A DNA stretch of 9,339 bases from an uncultured Ruminococcus sp. (GCA_946188175.1 CAMHUJ010000040.1:1-9339), one strand, 5' to 3'. Numbered from the stretch's first letter, positions 1 through 7,101 are shown. Made by a program: numbers and translations. The notes: generated by a model from the letters alone, not told the origin.

Positions 1-928
1 GGACTATGTTCTCACAACAAATGCCGTATCCAAAAAATACCGGAAAACAAAGGCGCTCGACGGCGTCACGATGCATATTCCGCGCGGCGCGATCTACGGA
101 TTCGTCGGACGGAACGGCGCCGGCAAGACCACGCTGATCCGTCTGATCTGCGGCCTGCAGGAGCCGTCCGAGGGCGATTATACGCTCTGCGGCATCAATT
201 CCGCATCCGGCGATATCGCATCGGCACGCAGAAAGATGAGCGCCGTTGTCGAAAAGCCCGCATTCTACAGCGATATGACCGCAAGACAGAATCTCGAAAT
301 GCAGTATACGCTGCTCGGTATGCCTGCCGACGACGGCATTGACGCGCTGCTCAAACTCGTCGGGCTTTCCGATACCGGCAGCAAAAAAGCAAAGAATTTC
401 TCCCTCGGCATGAAGCAGCGCCTCGGCATTGCGATCGCGCTCTGCGGCAGACCGGATTTTCTCGTTCTCGATGAGCCGACAAACGGGCTTGATCCGCAGG
501 GCATCATCGAAATCCGTGAGCTGATTCTCAAGCTCAACCGCGAACGGCAGATGACCGTTCTGATCTCGAGCCATATCCTCGATGAGCTTGCCCGTCTGGC
601 AACACATTACGGCTTCATCGAAAAGGGCAGAATCGTGCAGGAGATCAGCGCACAGGCGCTTGAAGCAAAATGCCGCAAGTATCTGCATGTCAAGGTCAGC
701 GATATCAAGCGCTTTACGCATGTCATGGAGGAGAATCACTGGGATTATGAGATTCTCACGGACTCCGAGGCAAATATCTATGAGAAAATCATGATTCGTC
801 ACCTCTCTGATGCACTCGCTGCGGCAGACTGTGAGCTGATGAGCGTTTCCGAGCATGAAGAAAGTCTCGAAAACTATTTCATCAACCTCATCGGCGGCAC
901 AGGGTCAGAGGGAGGTGCGGCAAAATGA
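1..928 (+). CDS. ABC transporter ATP-binding protein, BcrA/LanF (peptide efflux/immunity) type, start codon cut by window edge
   Basis: This is the cytoplasmic ATPase that would power the three permeases encoded just downstream. The frame is open from base 2 (Asp-Tyr-Val-Leu-Thr-Thr...), and base 1 is a G that fits the last base of an ATG. The protein therefore probably starts at the window edge and is about 309 residues. The in-frame ATG at 71 is internal: starting there would remove the A-loop strand (SKKYRKTKALDGVTM). With that numbering the Walker A motif GRNGAGKT lies near 37-44, the signature SLGMKQ near 135, Walker B FLVLDEP near 154-160 and the H-loop His near 192 (SSHIL). The usual Q-loop glutamine is replaced by Glu (VVEKPAFY, near 85), as in lantibiotic-immunity and bacitracin-type ATPases. 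A C-terminal extension of about 90 residues follows. It overlaps the next gene by 4 bases (ATGA). The family call is strong; the peptide substrate is inferred. Confidence 0.93.
   Translation, partial: DYVLTTNAVSKKYRKTKALDGVTMHIPRGAIYGFVGRNGAGKTTLIRLICGLQEPSEGDYTLCGINSASGDIASARRKMSAVVEKPAFYSDMTARQNLEMQYTLLGMPADDGIDALLKLVGLSDTGSKKAKNFSLGMKQRLGIAIALCGRPDFLVLDEPTNGLDPQGIIEIRELILKLNRERQMTVLISSHILDELARLATHYGFIEKGRIVQEISAQALEAKCRKYLHVKVSDIKRFTHVMEENHWDYEILTDSEANIYEKIMIRHLSDALAAADCELMSVSEHEESLENYFINLIGGTGSEGGAAK
908..916 (+). promoter_or_regulatory. Ribosome binding site for the first permease
   Basis: A strong Shine-Dalgarno stretch, GAGGGAGGT, lies inside the end of the ATPase gene. Its GGAGG core ends 9 bases before the ATG at 925. 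It fixes that start, which overlaps the ATPase stop codon, and implies translational coupling. Confidence 0.75.
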
Positions 929-1818
929 GAACGCTTTACCGCACGATGATGAAGCGACTGTGCAGTGACCGGATTCTGCGGTTCGGCGCGGTTCTTGCGC
1001 TGCTCCTCGGCATTTTTATCGCAGTCGAATCTGTTATCCTGAGCGGATATCAGGATCTTTATGTACAGGATTTCAATTTCTATTTTGGAGAAGCCTTTAT
1101 GGCAGCGCTTCTGGCATTCAGTCTCGGGCGCGAATTCTCCGACGGCACGATCCGGAATAAGCTGATCGCCGGATACACGAAAACACAGTATTATCTGGCG
1201 GCAATGCTCTGCGCGGTGACTGTCGCCGTCATTTACTTCCTGCTGACTGCCGGACCGTTTGCGCTCGCACTGATTCCGGAATATCACAGGCTGTCGTCGC
1301 AGCCCGTCGCAGAAGCATTCCTGTGCATCTTCCTGAGCAATCTGTTCTCGGCGGTGACGGCGGCAGCAGTCTGCAATCTCACGCGGAATCAAATGGCAGG
1401 CATACTCTGCACCTTTGCCGCGATCTTCGGGCTGTATATGCTCGGCGAGGTCACAGAGCAGGCAGACGGCGGTCAGGAGTACCATGACGTAACTGTCACC
1501 GATGCACACGGGCAGACCGTCTTTGCACCGAACGGCGCACCGCTGGTCATCCGGAAGAAAAAACTGATCTACACAGAGCCGCTGCATTCCGTGCTCATGG
1601 TGCTGCATCACGGAAACCCGATCACCACTATGGGTGAGCTCTCATGCACCTTTCAGGACAGCAGGGACTGGTCGGATGCAGAGCAGAAACAGTATCGTGC
1701 AGAACTCGATGCCTATGCACTGGAGGACATGCATCCGCGCTATCCGGTGACAATTCCGGTGATGATTCTGATTCCGGCGCTCGGGCTGCTCTCCTTCCGG
1801 AAGAAGGCGATCACATGA
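925..1818 (+). CDS. ABC-2 type permease, first of three paralogues
   Basis: This is an integral membrane subunit of the ABC transporter, 297 residues. Hydrophobic segments lie at about 19-39, 52-69, 89-112, 133-152, 155-176 and 274-291, giving six helices. A large polar loop of roughly 95 residues lies before the last helix and is probably extracytoplasmic. Between helices 2 and 3 is the motif FSDGTIRNKLIAGYTK (71-86), which recurs in the next two genes and is typical of Firmicutes ABC-2 permeases; it is probably the cytoplasmic contact with the ATPase. The chain ends in a short basic tail (FRKK). The start overlaps the ATPase stop by 4 bases and is preceded by a strong ribosome binding site. 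The stop overlaps the next start in the same way. The substrate cannot be read from the sequence; peptide-antibiotic efflux or immunity is inferred from the ATPase type and the linked kinase. Confidence 0.88.
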   Translation: MRTLYRTMMKRLCSDRILRFGAVLALLLGIFIAVESVILSGYQDLYVQDFNFYFGEAFMAALLAFSLGREFSDGTIRNKLIAGYTKTQYYLAAMLCAVTVAVIYFLLTAGPFALALIPEYHRLSSQPVAEAFLCIFLSNLFSAVTAAAVCNLTRNQMAGILCTFAAIFGLYMLGEVTEQADGGQEYHDVTVTDAHGQTVFAPNGAPLVIRKKKLIYTEPLHSVLMVLHHGNPITTMGELSCTFQDSRDWSDAEQKQYRAELDAYALEDMHPRYPVTIPVMILIPALGLLSFRKKAIT

Positions 1819-2723
1819 AGGCACTGCTGCATACCGTTCTGCGGCGGTATTTCCGCAGTAGACTGACGTTTTGCCTGACCGCTGCCATGCCGGTACTCGG
1901 CATCATCAGCGGACTGGTCTCATTTGAAACCCGAAATGCACGGGAAATGTACTTTTATGGGGAACTCTATATGTATCTGCTGCTTACCGTCATGTTTCTT
2001 CTGACAGCAGGCATCATCCTGACAATCGGCAGCGCATTCTCAGACGGCATCATCCGGCTGCAATGCATCCACGGCAATCCCAAGGCACAGATTGCGCTTG
2101 CACATATTATCAGTGCGCTGCTCTGGTCTGCGGTCTGCGGCATACTGTTTCTGCTGCCGGTGCGCATCTTCGGCAATGCATATTTTGCGGCGCATCTGAC
2201 CGGCAGGATGATGCAGGTCATTCCGCCGCTGCTGCTGATGTTTCCGGTTTTTGGCGTGCTGATCGCCGTACTGACGCTGCAAATCCGGCATAAGGCATTC
2301 TCGTCCATTGCCGGCATCGCGCTGCTGCTCGGGCTGTTCATCGGTTGTATGCGAGTAAACTTCATGCTCGATGAACCGAAATACCGGACAGAATATGCAA
2401 CGGATTACAATTACAGCGACAACAATCCGGAACCGGATGTTGAAATAAAATACATTTATCTTCCCAATGAATGGTATATTCCGAAGCCGAAGCGCGACTA
2501 TCTGGAATTTGCGTACCTATGCGATCCGATGACGCCGATTTCAGAGGTCGGCTTCTTCCTTGCAAATGCGGCGGACGATTACCGGTCCGCAGACCAGTTT
2601 GATAAGGAACTCCGCAGCATACACCGCGCAAGGCGCAAATTTCTTCCGTGGTTCCAGTGTTTCACGATTCTGGCACTTTCCGCCGTCGGCACATGGCTCT
2701 TCAAAAGGAGGAATCTGTCATGA
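1815..2723 (+). CDS. ABC-2 type permease, second of three paralogues
   Basis: A 302-residue membrane protein. The frame stays open upstream to 1644, but the start chosen is the ATG at 1815. It overlaps the previous stop (ATGA), follows a purine-rich AAGAAGG about 7 bases upstream, and gives an N-terminus (MKALLHTVLRRYFRSRL) that matches the other two permeases in style. Hydrophobic segments lie near 18-35, 51-72, 92-117, 135-155, 162-180 and 279-296, with a long polar loop at about 183-275. The shared motif appears as FSDGIIRLQCIHGNPK at 75-90 and is the most drifted of the three copies: the usual IRN is IRL and GY is GN. It ends in WLFKRRNLS. The drift suggests that the permeases have specialised rather than being interchangeable copies. 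Confidence 0.86.
   Translation: MKALLHTVLRRYFRSRLTFCLTAAMPVLGIISGLVSFETRNAREMYFYGELYMYLLLTVMFLLTAGIILTIGSAFSDGIIRLQCIHGNPKAQIALAHIISALLWSAVCGILFLLPVRIFGNAYFAAHLTGRMMQVIPPLLLMFPVFGVLIAVLTLQIRHKAFSSIAGIALLLGLFIGCMRVNFMLDEPKYRTEYATDYNYSDNNPEPDVEIKYIYLPNEWYIPKPKRDYLEFAYLCDPMTPISEVGFFLANAADDYRSADQFDKELRSIHRARRKFLPWFQCFTILALSAVGTWLFKRRNLS
2703..2711 (+). promoter_or_regulatory. Ribosome binding site for the third permease
   Basis: AAAAGGAGG lies 8 bases before the ATG at 2720, inside the end of the preceding gene. It decides the start at 2720 over the in-frame ATG at 2648, which would add 24 residues overlapping the upstream gene. Confidence 0.8.
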
Positions 2724-3619
2724 GAAATTTGATGCGCGTCAATTTCCTGCGCTGGAAAAACAAGCTGAGTACCGTATACTGTCTGATCGGCATCATCTGC
2801 TGCTCCGTCATAAACTGCGTAACGGTTTACACGCAGAAGATTATCGGCGGCGACACTATATGTAATCTGACCGTCTATCCGATTCTGATGATTGCAGCAC
2901 TGCTCATCACCGGTGCTGCCGTACTGCTGAACCGCGGCGAAGGCGATCCGATACGCAACGCCGTCATTGCAGGCTATTCCAAAACGAAGATTCTGCTTGC
3001 CGAGCTTCCGCCTGTGCTCGTGTTTGCGTGTATTGCGTCGCTGATTATGCTGCTGCCGATGCTGCGCGCACCGTCCGTCCTGATGCGGTTTCCGGCAGCT
3101 TATATCCTGCTCGGCGCACTCGGTATCCTGCTGATGTTCTGTTTCGCAGCAGTTCTGTGCGTAATTCTCTCAATGAACTGCACAACCCGAACAGTTGCGA
3201 TCATCGGAAGCGCGGCAGTTCTGCTCGGCGGCTTCATCTGCACGAACCCGCTCTGCGAATCGCTCATGGAGCCGCAAACAATACCTGTTGTCCAGGAAAC
3301 ATTTAATAAAACCGAAGGTCGTCATTTTGTCAAGGAAAGCAGTCGCTTGAATCCCGAATACATTGCACCGCCCGATCGCACCAGAGTCACGGCAATCACG
3401 ATGATGCTGCCGCAGACGGCGGTTTCGCTGTCAGCGATCTATCTGGACATCAGTATTATCCCGACGGATGAATATGCGATTTATGAAAGAGAAGAATTAG
3501 AGTGGAGCCGGAATCAGTGTGAATCCATGATGCGCATGCTGCCGCTCTGCGAGACCGGCATGATGCTGCTGATTACGGTGCTCGGGCTGCTCCGGTTCCG
3601 GCGCACCGATATGAACTGA
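2720..3619 (+). CDS. ABC-2 type permease, third of three paralogues
   Basis: A 299-residue membrane protein with the same plan as its two upstream neighbours. A basic N-terminus (MRNLMRVNFLRWKNKL) is followed by hydrophobic segments near 18-36, 52-70, 90-113, 127-150, 157-174 and 276-292. A polar loop of about 100 residues precedes the last helix, and the tail is basic (LRFRRTDMN). The inter-helix motif is GDPIRNAVIAGYSK at 75-88, close to that of the first permease, so the first and third copies resemble each other more at this site than either resembles the second. The gene overlaps the previous stop by 4 bases. It is followed after 24 bases by the histidine kinase gene, on the same inferred transcript. 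The third copy makes this transporter larger than the usual one- or two-permease BcrAB/LanFEG arrangement. Confidence 0.86.
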   Translation: MRNLMRVNFLRWKNKLSTVYCLIGIICCSVINCVTVYTQKIIGGDTICNLTVYPILMIAALLITGAAVLLNRGEGDPIRNAVIAGYSKTKILLAELPPVLVFACIASLIMLLPMLRAPSVLMRFPAAYILLGALGILLMFCFAAVLCVILSMNCTTRTVAIIGSAAVLLGGFICTNPLCESLMEPQTIPVVQETFNKTEGRHFVKESSRLNPEYIAPPDRTRVTAITMMLPQTAVSLSAIYLDISIIPTDEYAIYEREELEWSRNQCESMMRMLPLCETGMMLLITVLGLLRFRRTDMN

Positions 3620-3643
3620 CACCCCGAAGAAAGGATGTGATAC

Positions 3644-4549
3644 ATGTTGCTCCCGTGGATTCTCTGCATTCTGCTCGCTGCTGCATTTGCTGCGGCACTC
3701 ATCAAAATCCGCCTGATGCGGCATGATATCCGCCGGATCTCGGATCAGTTTGAACAGCGCCTTTCCGAAAGCACAAACGAGCTGATCACAACCGGAAGCG
3801 GTGATCCCGCCGTTCGTGAGATTGCCGCAAAGCTCAATACACAGCTCGATATCCTCCGGCAGCAGCAGTTCAAATATATCAACGGTGATCTGGAGCTGCG
3901 CAATGCCGTCACGAATATCTCACATGATCTCCGCACCCCGCTGACGGCAATCCGGGGCTATCTCGATCTGATGCAGAATGAACCGAAATCCCCCGACGCC
4001 GCACGCTATTTCAATGTCATCTCGGAGCGCACCGCACAGATGCAGCAGCTCACCGAGGAGCTGTTCCGCTATTCGCTCATTCTCTCCGAGGAGCCTGACG
4101 CGACGGCGGATAATGTATGCATCAATGCGGTACTCGAGGAGAGCATCGCAGGCTTTTACGGCGCATTCGTGAGCAGCGGCATTCAGCCGGAAATCACAAT
4201 GCCGGAGCAGCAGCTCTACTGCAAATGCAGCCGCATGGCATTGGCGCGGATTTTCTCGAATCTGCTGCAAAATGCACGCAAATACAGCAAAGGCGATTTG
4301 CAGATCACCCTGTCGGAATCCGGCAGACTATGCTTCGCCAACCGTACTGATGCCATTGAATTTACGCATATCGAGCATCTCTTTGACCGGTTCTATACGG
4401 TTGAATCCGCGCAGCATTCGACCGGTCTCGGACTGGCAATCGCCCGCACCCTGACCGAGCAAATGGGCGGCAGAATCTATGCCGAATTTGACGATAACCG
4501 TCTCTGTGTGATCGTCGAGCTGCCGATATCGGTGCCTCCGACGGAATGA
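3644..4549 (+). CDS. Membrane-anchored sensor histidine kinase, small form without an extracytoplasmic domain
   Basis: A 301-residue kinase, likely the sensor for the co-transcribed ABC exporter. One hydrophobic segment (about 2-22) anchors it, followed by a charged linker predicted to be helical (23-80). The phospho-acceptor H-box is NISHDLRTPLTAIRGY with His94. The N-box is RIFSNLLQNARKYS (203-216), the F-box region LFDRFYT lies near 246-252, and the G2 box STGLGLAIA is at 259-267. The G1 box (normally DxGxG) is not recognisable: FANRTDAIEF stands in its place. This is seen in one Firmicutes kinase subgroup, so the protein is probably functional. There is no periplasmic sensing loop, so the signal presumably comes from the membrane or from the transporter. 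The start at 3644 has GAAAGGA upstream. No response regulator is encoded in the window; one could lie upstream of base 1. Confidence 0.92.
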   Translation: MLLPWILCILLAAAFAAALIKIRLMRHDIRRISDQFEQRLSESTNELITTGSGDPAVREIAAKLNTQLDILRQQQFKYINGDLELRNAVTNISHDLRTPLTAIRGYLDLMQNEPKSPDAARYFNVISERTAQMQQLTEELFRYSLILSEEPDATADNVCINAVLEESIAGFYGAFVSSGIQPEITMPEQQLYCKCSRMALARIFSNLLQNARKYSKGDLQITLSESGRLCFANRTDAIEFTHIEHLFDRFYTVESAQHSTGLGLAIARTLTEQMGGRIYAEFDDNRLCVIVELPISVPPTE

Positions 4550-4570
4550 TTTTTCTGCCGGTACAACAAA

Positions 4571-4614
4571 CCGCGCAATCCATGCATGACACAGGATTGC
4601 GCGGCTTTTCTTTT
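4571..4614 (+). terminator. Rho-independent terminator ending the ABC/kinase operon, possibly bidirectional
   Basis: A perfect 11-base stem, CCGCGCAATCC (4571-4581) pairing with GGATTGCGCGG (4594-4604), encloses a 12-base loop and is followed by CTTTTCTTTT. It starts 22 bases after the kinase stop. Read on the minus strand, the same stem is followed by TTTGTTGT, a weaker U-run. It may therefore also serve the converging HD-GYP gene, which ends about 70 bases away. Confidence 0.9.
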
Positions 4615-4682
4615 GTCTATGGTTTTACGGTTTACGAAGCATCCTGCAAGCACTGTTCCAAATGCATCGCAGATACCGCTTC

Positions 4683-6839
4683 TTACTTGAAGCAGCCGAA
4701 TTCATTGGTCATCTCGCTGAACTCGCGTTCCACGCGGCGGACCTCATCCTCTGCGCCGACAAACGCCTCGACGATCAGCGGGTCGAAATGCTTTCCGGAG
4801 CCGTCCGTGATAATCTTCATCGCTTCCTCAAACGTAAACGGCTTCTTATAGCTGCGCTTGGAAACGAGTGCATCGAACACATCCGCGACTGCCATAACAC
4901 GCGCAGAAAGCGGAATCTCCTCGCCTGCTATGCCGTCCGGATAGCCGCTGCCGTCCCATTTTTCATGATGATATCCGGCAAGATTTCGCGCCTCATAGAG
5001 ATATCCAGAAACCGGAACGAGCTCGATCGCCTGCGAAATAATATCGCGTCCGGCGGTCGTATGCGTTTTCATGATCTTGAATTCTTCCTCATCCAGTCTG
5101 CCCGGCTTATTCAGAATCGCATCCGGCACCTGAATCTTTCCGACATCATGCAGCGGCGCGGAATAAACCACATCGGAGATAAATTCCTCAGTCAGCTGAT
5201 CTGCATAGTAGCCTCTGCGCTGCATTTCCTTCAGAATGATCTCTGCATACGCTGCTGTTTTGCGGACATGCGCGCCGGTATTCTTATCGCGGCTCTCCAC
5301 AATATCGGCAAGCACCAGAATAAGCGCGCGCTGCATTTTGGCAAGCTGATTGGTCTTTTCCTGTACATCGGCAACATAGCGCATGCTGTCGTCAGAGGTC
5401 TTTGTGATCGCATAATAGAGGTTTTCAACCTCGTCGCCCGTATGGATTTTCAGATCACGGATGCGCTCGATACTGTTCTCACGCGCAGTTTCCGAATCAT
5501 ACGCAAAGGTTCCCGTGCTCCGTGCAATCGTATTGACCGGCAGAATAATGTGATACTCTACCAGCCAGCGGACAATGCAGAAAATCAGAATGAAGAATCC
5601 GAGAAACAGCGAGATCATTTCCACAAAGAATTTGCGCTCGGTGACGCCGATCTGATCCATGGAAATATCGGCAGCGGCATAGCAGACGCATTTGCCGGCG
5701 CTGTTATAAACCGGATGATATGCCGTCATGAGCCAGCCGTATGTATCGTCCGTGATAATTGGATCAATCGGCTCACCGGCAAGCAGCTTCGGGATATAAT
5801 CCGAAAACGATTCATCAAACGGGATCACATCTCCGGGCTCCGAACCGGCAGTCTCCTCCGTATCAAGATCGAATACAACGTGACAGCCGTCCGGCTGAAT
5901 CTGGTAGACATACAGATACTGAATATCCGTTGAACTGCTCCGGATTTCATAGAGCAGCTGCTCAAGCTGTGCATAGTCGGACGCCGCTTCGCCCTCCTGC
6001 ATAAATTCATCAATCCGCTCCGGATCCAACGCGCTGGCAGCGATTGACGCAGCGCCCTCGGCGATACTCATATGATCACGGATCAGCGCATTGCGGTAAA
6101 GACGCACGCTGATTACCGTTCCGATCAGGGAAACCATAATCAGGGATGCACTCAGAACCAGCAGGATTTTCGTCCGCAGCGACATGACACGGGAATTGGA
6201 ATGAATGGCAGCATCCGTTTCCTCATCGGAGAGCGGCTTCTGCATCCAGCCGCTGAACCGGAACTGACTGTGCTCCTTCAGCGGAATCAGGTGAATCATC
6301 AGCAGCACCAGCAGCACCGAAACCGCCTTGTCGAAGAAATCCATAACCAGATTGGCAAGCAGATATGCCAATCCCTTCACGGAGATTCCGTTTTCATAGA
6401 AATGCATCGCAAGCGATTCGCTGTCAAATGACACGCCGTCGAGATACATCGGGATCAGCGTTCCGAGACCGCCGCCGATCAGCGTGAATGTGAGAATCAC
6501 CGCCAGAATTTTCAGCGGATTCCGGAAATACCGTTTTTTCGCAAACACCGACGCAGCAAGTGCGATCAGCACATTGAGGATGCCGTAGTACAGTGCAGAC
6601 GGGTCCTCTATGCTTTTCAGCAGATTCGTTGCAAAGCCGACAATGACGCCGGGCAGATAACCGCCCAGTACGGCGACCGTCACGCTGCCGACCGTATCCA
6701 GATACAGCGGCAGCCCCAGCTTACCCGAAAGACCGGAAAGCACCAGATTCAGTGCAATTCCGGCGATACACAGTAAAATTGTAATATAATTGTGCTTTAA
6801 TCTGAAGCCCGTAATTTGTTTTTTCTCGTTCGCTGACAT
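4683..6839 (-). CDS. Membrane HD-GYP protein with ECF-S-like module and Cache-like sensor; probable c-di-GMP phosphodiesterase
   Basis: A 718-residue signalling enzyme, expected to hydrolyse cyclic di-GMP in the cytoplasm under control of membrane and external sensing. Residues 19-184 form about five hydrophobic helices with glycine-rich turns (AVLGGYLPGVIVGFATNLL), resembling the S component of ECF vitamin transporters. A second helix pair (about 222-246 and 404-424) brackets a roughly 155-residue outer domain of Cache style (IQYLYVYQIQPDG; AYHPVYNSAGK). A HAMP-like linker follows (about 425-490). The HD-GYP domain spans about 505-700 and keeps every expected feature: Glu515, His524, His564-Asp565, His593, HHEKWDGSGYPDG (624-636) and Asp653. 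The start at 6839 follows a clear promoter; its ribosome binding site is modest (AAAGGCAGGG). It is monocistronic as far as can be seen and divergent from the cellulase gene. The enzyme family is clear; the ligand is unknown. Confidence 0.92.
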   Translation of the reverse strand: MSANEKKQITGFRLKHNYITILLCIAGIALNLVLSGLSGKLGLPLYLDTVGSVTVAVLGGYLPGVIVGFATNLLKSIEDPSALYYGILNVLIALAASVFAKKRYFRNPLKILAVILTFTLIGGGLGTLIPMYLDGVSFDSESLAMHFYENGISVKGLAYLLANLVMDFFDKAVSVLLVLLMIHLIPLKEHSQFRFSGWMQKPLSDEETDAAIHSNSRVMSLRTKILLVLSASLIMVSLIGTVISVRLYRNALIRDHMSIAEGAASIAASALDPERIDEFMQEGEAASDYAQLEQLLYEIRSSSTDIQYLYVYQIQPDGCHVVFDLDTEETAGSEPGDVIPFDESFSDYIPKLLAGEPIDPIITDDTYGWLMTAYHPVYNSAGKCVCYAAADISMDQIGVTERKFFVEMISLFLGFFILIFCIVRWLVEYHIILPVNTIARSTGTFAYDSETARENSIERIRDLKIHTGDEVENLYYAITKTSDDSMRYVADVQEKTNQLAKMQRALILVLADIVESRDKNTGAHVRKTAAYAEIILKEMQRRGYYADQLTEEFISDVVYSAPLHDVGKIQVPDAILNKPGRLDEEEFKIMKTHTTAGRDIISQAIELVPVSGYLYEARNLAGYHHEKWDGSGYPDGIAGEEIPLSARVMAVADVFDALVSKRSYKKPFTFEEAMKIITDGSGKHFDPLIVEAFVGAEDEVRRVEREFSEMTNEFGCFK

Positions 6840-6861
6840 GTAAATGCCCTGCCTTTCATCG

Positions 6862-6874
6862 GATTTTGCAAATC
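6862..6874 (-). repeat. Short dyad in the HD-GYP leader
   Basis: GATTT-tgc-AAATC is a 5-base-arm inverted repeat with a 3-base centre, located in the inferred untranslated leader of the HD-GYP gene about 23 bases before its start codon. An overlapping alternative pairing, CGGAT (6860-6864) with ATCCG (6875-6879), gives a nested stem. It may be a small hairpin or a protein site; the arms are short enough to arise by chance. Confidence 0.35.
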
Positions 6875-6906
6875 ATCCGTTTGGCTGTTTCTTCTATTTA
6901 TAGTTT

Positions 6907-6935
6907 ATTATACCACACTTCGTCTGGATTTTCAA
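6907..6935 (-). promoter_or_regulatory. Sigma-A type promoter of the HD-GYP gene
   Basis: Read on the minus strand, TTGAAA (6930-6935) and TATAAT (6907-6912) are separated by exactly 17 bases. TGG directly before TATAAT supplies an extended -10. The start point should fall near 6900, giving a leader of about 60 bases before the ATG at 6839. The match to consensus is close, suggesting substantial basal expression. Confidence 0.85.
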
Positions 6936-7031
6936 CAGTTTTCCGAATATTTTTATCGTTAATCTGTTTTACATTCCAGTTTTTAGCCGCATATCATGCA
7001 AAAACGACTTCCGGAAACCGCAATTCCTGCA

Positions 7032-7060
7032 TTGACAAAACAAAGTTTTTTATGTACAAT
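7032..7060 (+). promoter_or_regulatory. Sigma-A type promoter of the GH9 cellulase gene
   Basis: A perfect -35 box TTGACA (7032-7037) and a -10 box TACAAT (7055-7060) are 17 bases apart. Transcription should begin near 7067, leaving a leader of about 40 bases before the ATG at 7109. An inverted repeat overlaps the -10 box and start point, so a repressor could silence this otherwise near-consensus promoter. Confidence 0.85.
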
Positions 7061-7070
7061 GATAATTGTA
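7055..7070 (+). promoter_or_regulatory. Candidate operator dyad over the cellulase -10 box and start point
   Basis: TACAAT-gata-ATTGTA has perfect 6-base arms and a 4-base spacer. The left arm is the -10 box itself and the right arm covers the expected start of transcription. This is a classic position for a repressor site. Part of the symmetry could arise because a -10 box is AT-rich, so the operator role is an inference. Confidence 0.45.
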
Positions 7071-7072
7071 TA

Positions 7073-7087
7073 GATTGCGCTGCAATC
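7073..7087 (+). repeat. Short dyad in the cellulase leader
   Basis: GATTGC-gct-GCAATC is a perfect 6-base-arm inverted repeat with a 3-base centre, immediately downstream of the expected transcription start and 21 bases before the start codon. It could fold as a 5' stabilising hairpin in the mRNA or act as a second protein site beside the dyad at 7055-7070. It is too short to name a family. Confidence 0.45.
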
Positions 7088-7095
7088 AAAACGGG

Positions 7096-7101
7096 AAAGG
7101 A
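7096..7101 (+). promoter_or_regulatory. Ribosome binding site of the GH9 gene
   Basis: AAAGGA lies 7 bases before the ATG at 7109. It favours that start over the ATG at 7101, which meets a stop after three codons. The chosen start gives a proper secretion signal. Confidence 0.75.

Noticed and set aside
874..1611. Open minus-strand frame of 245 codons opposite the first permease
   Set aside because: Its Cys/Arg/Gln-rich composition is typical of a shadow frame, and it crosses a well-supported gene junction.
1644..1814. Longer N-terminus for the second permease
   Set aside because: The frame is open upstream, but the added residues are polar, cysteine-rich and overlap the first permease. The coupled ATG at 1815 fits the paralogues.
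4662..5933. Open plus-strand frame of 423 codons opposite the HD-GYP gene
   Set aside because: It lies antisense to the intact HD-GYP protein, has no domain motif and no convincing ribosome binding site.
4594..7080. GATTGCGC shared by the operon terminator and the cellulase leader
   Set aside because: Eight shared bases in unrelated contexts (terminator stem and leader dyad) are expected by chance.
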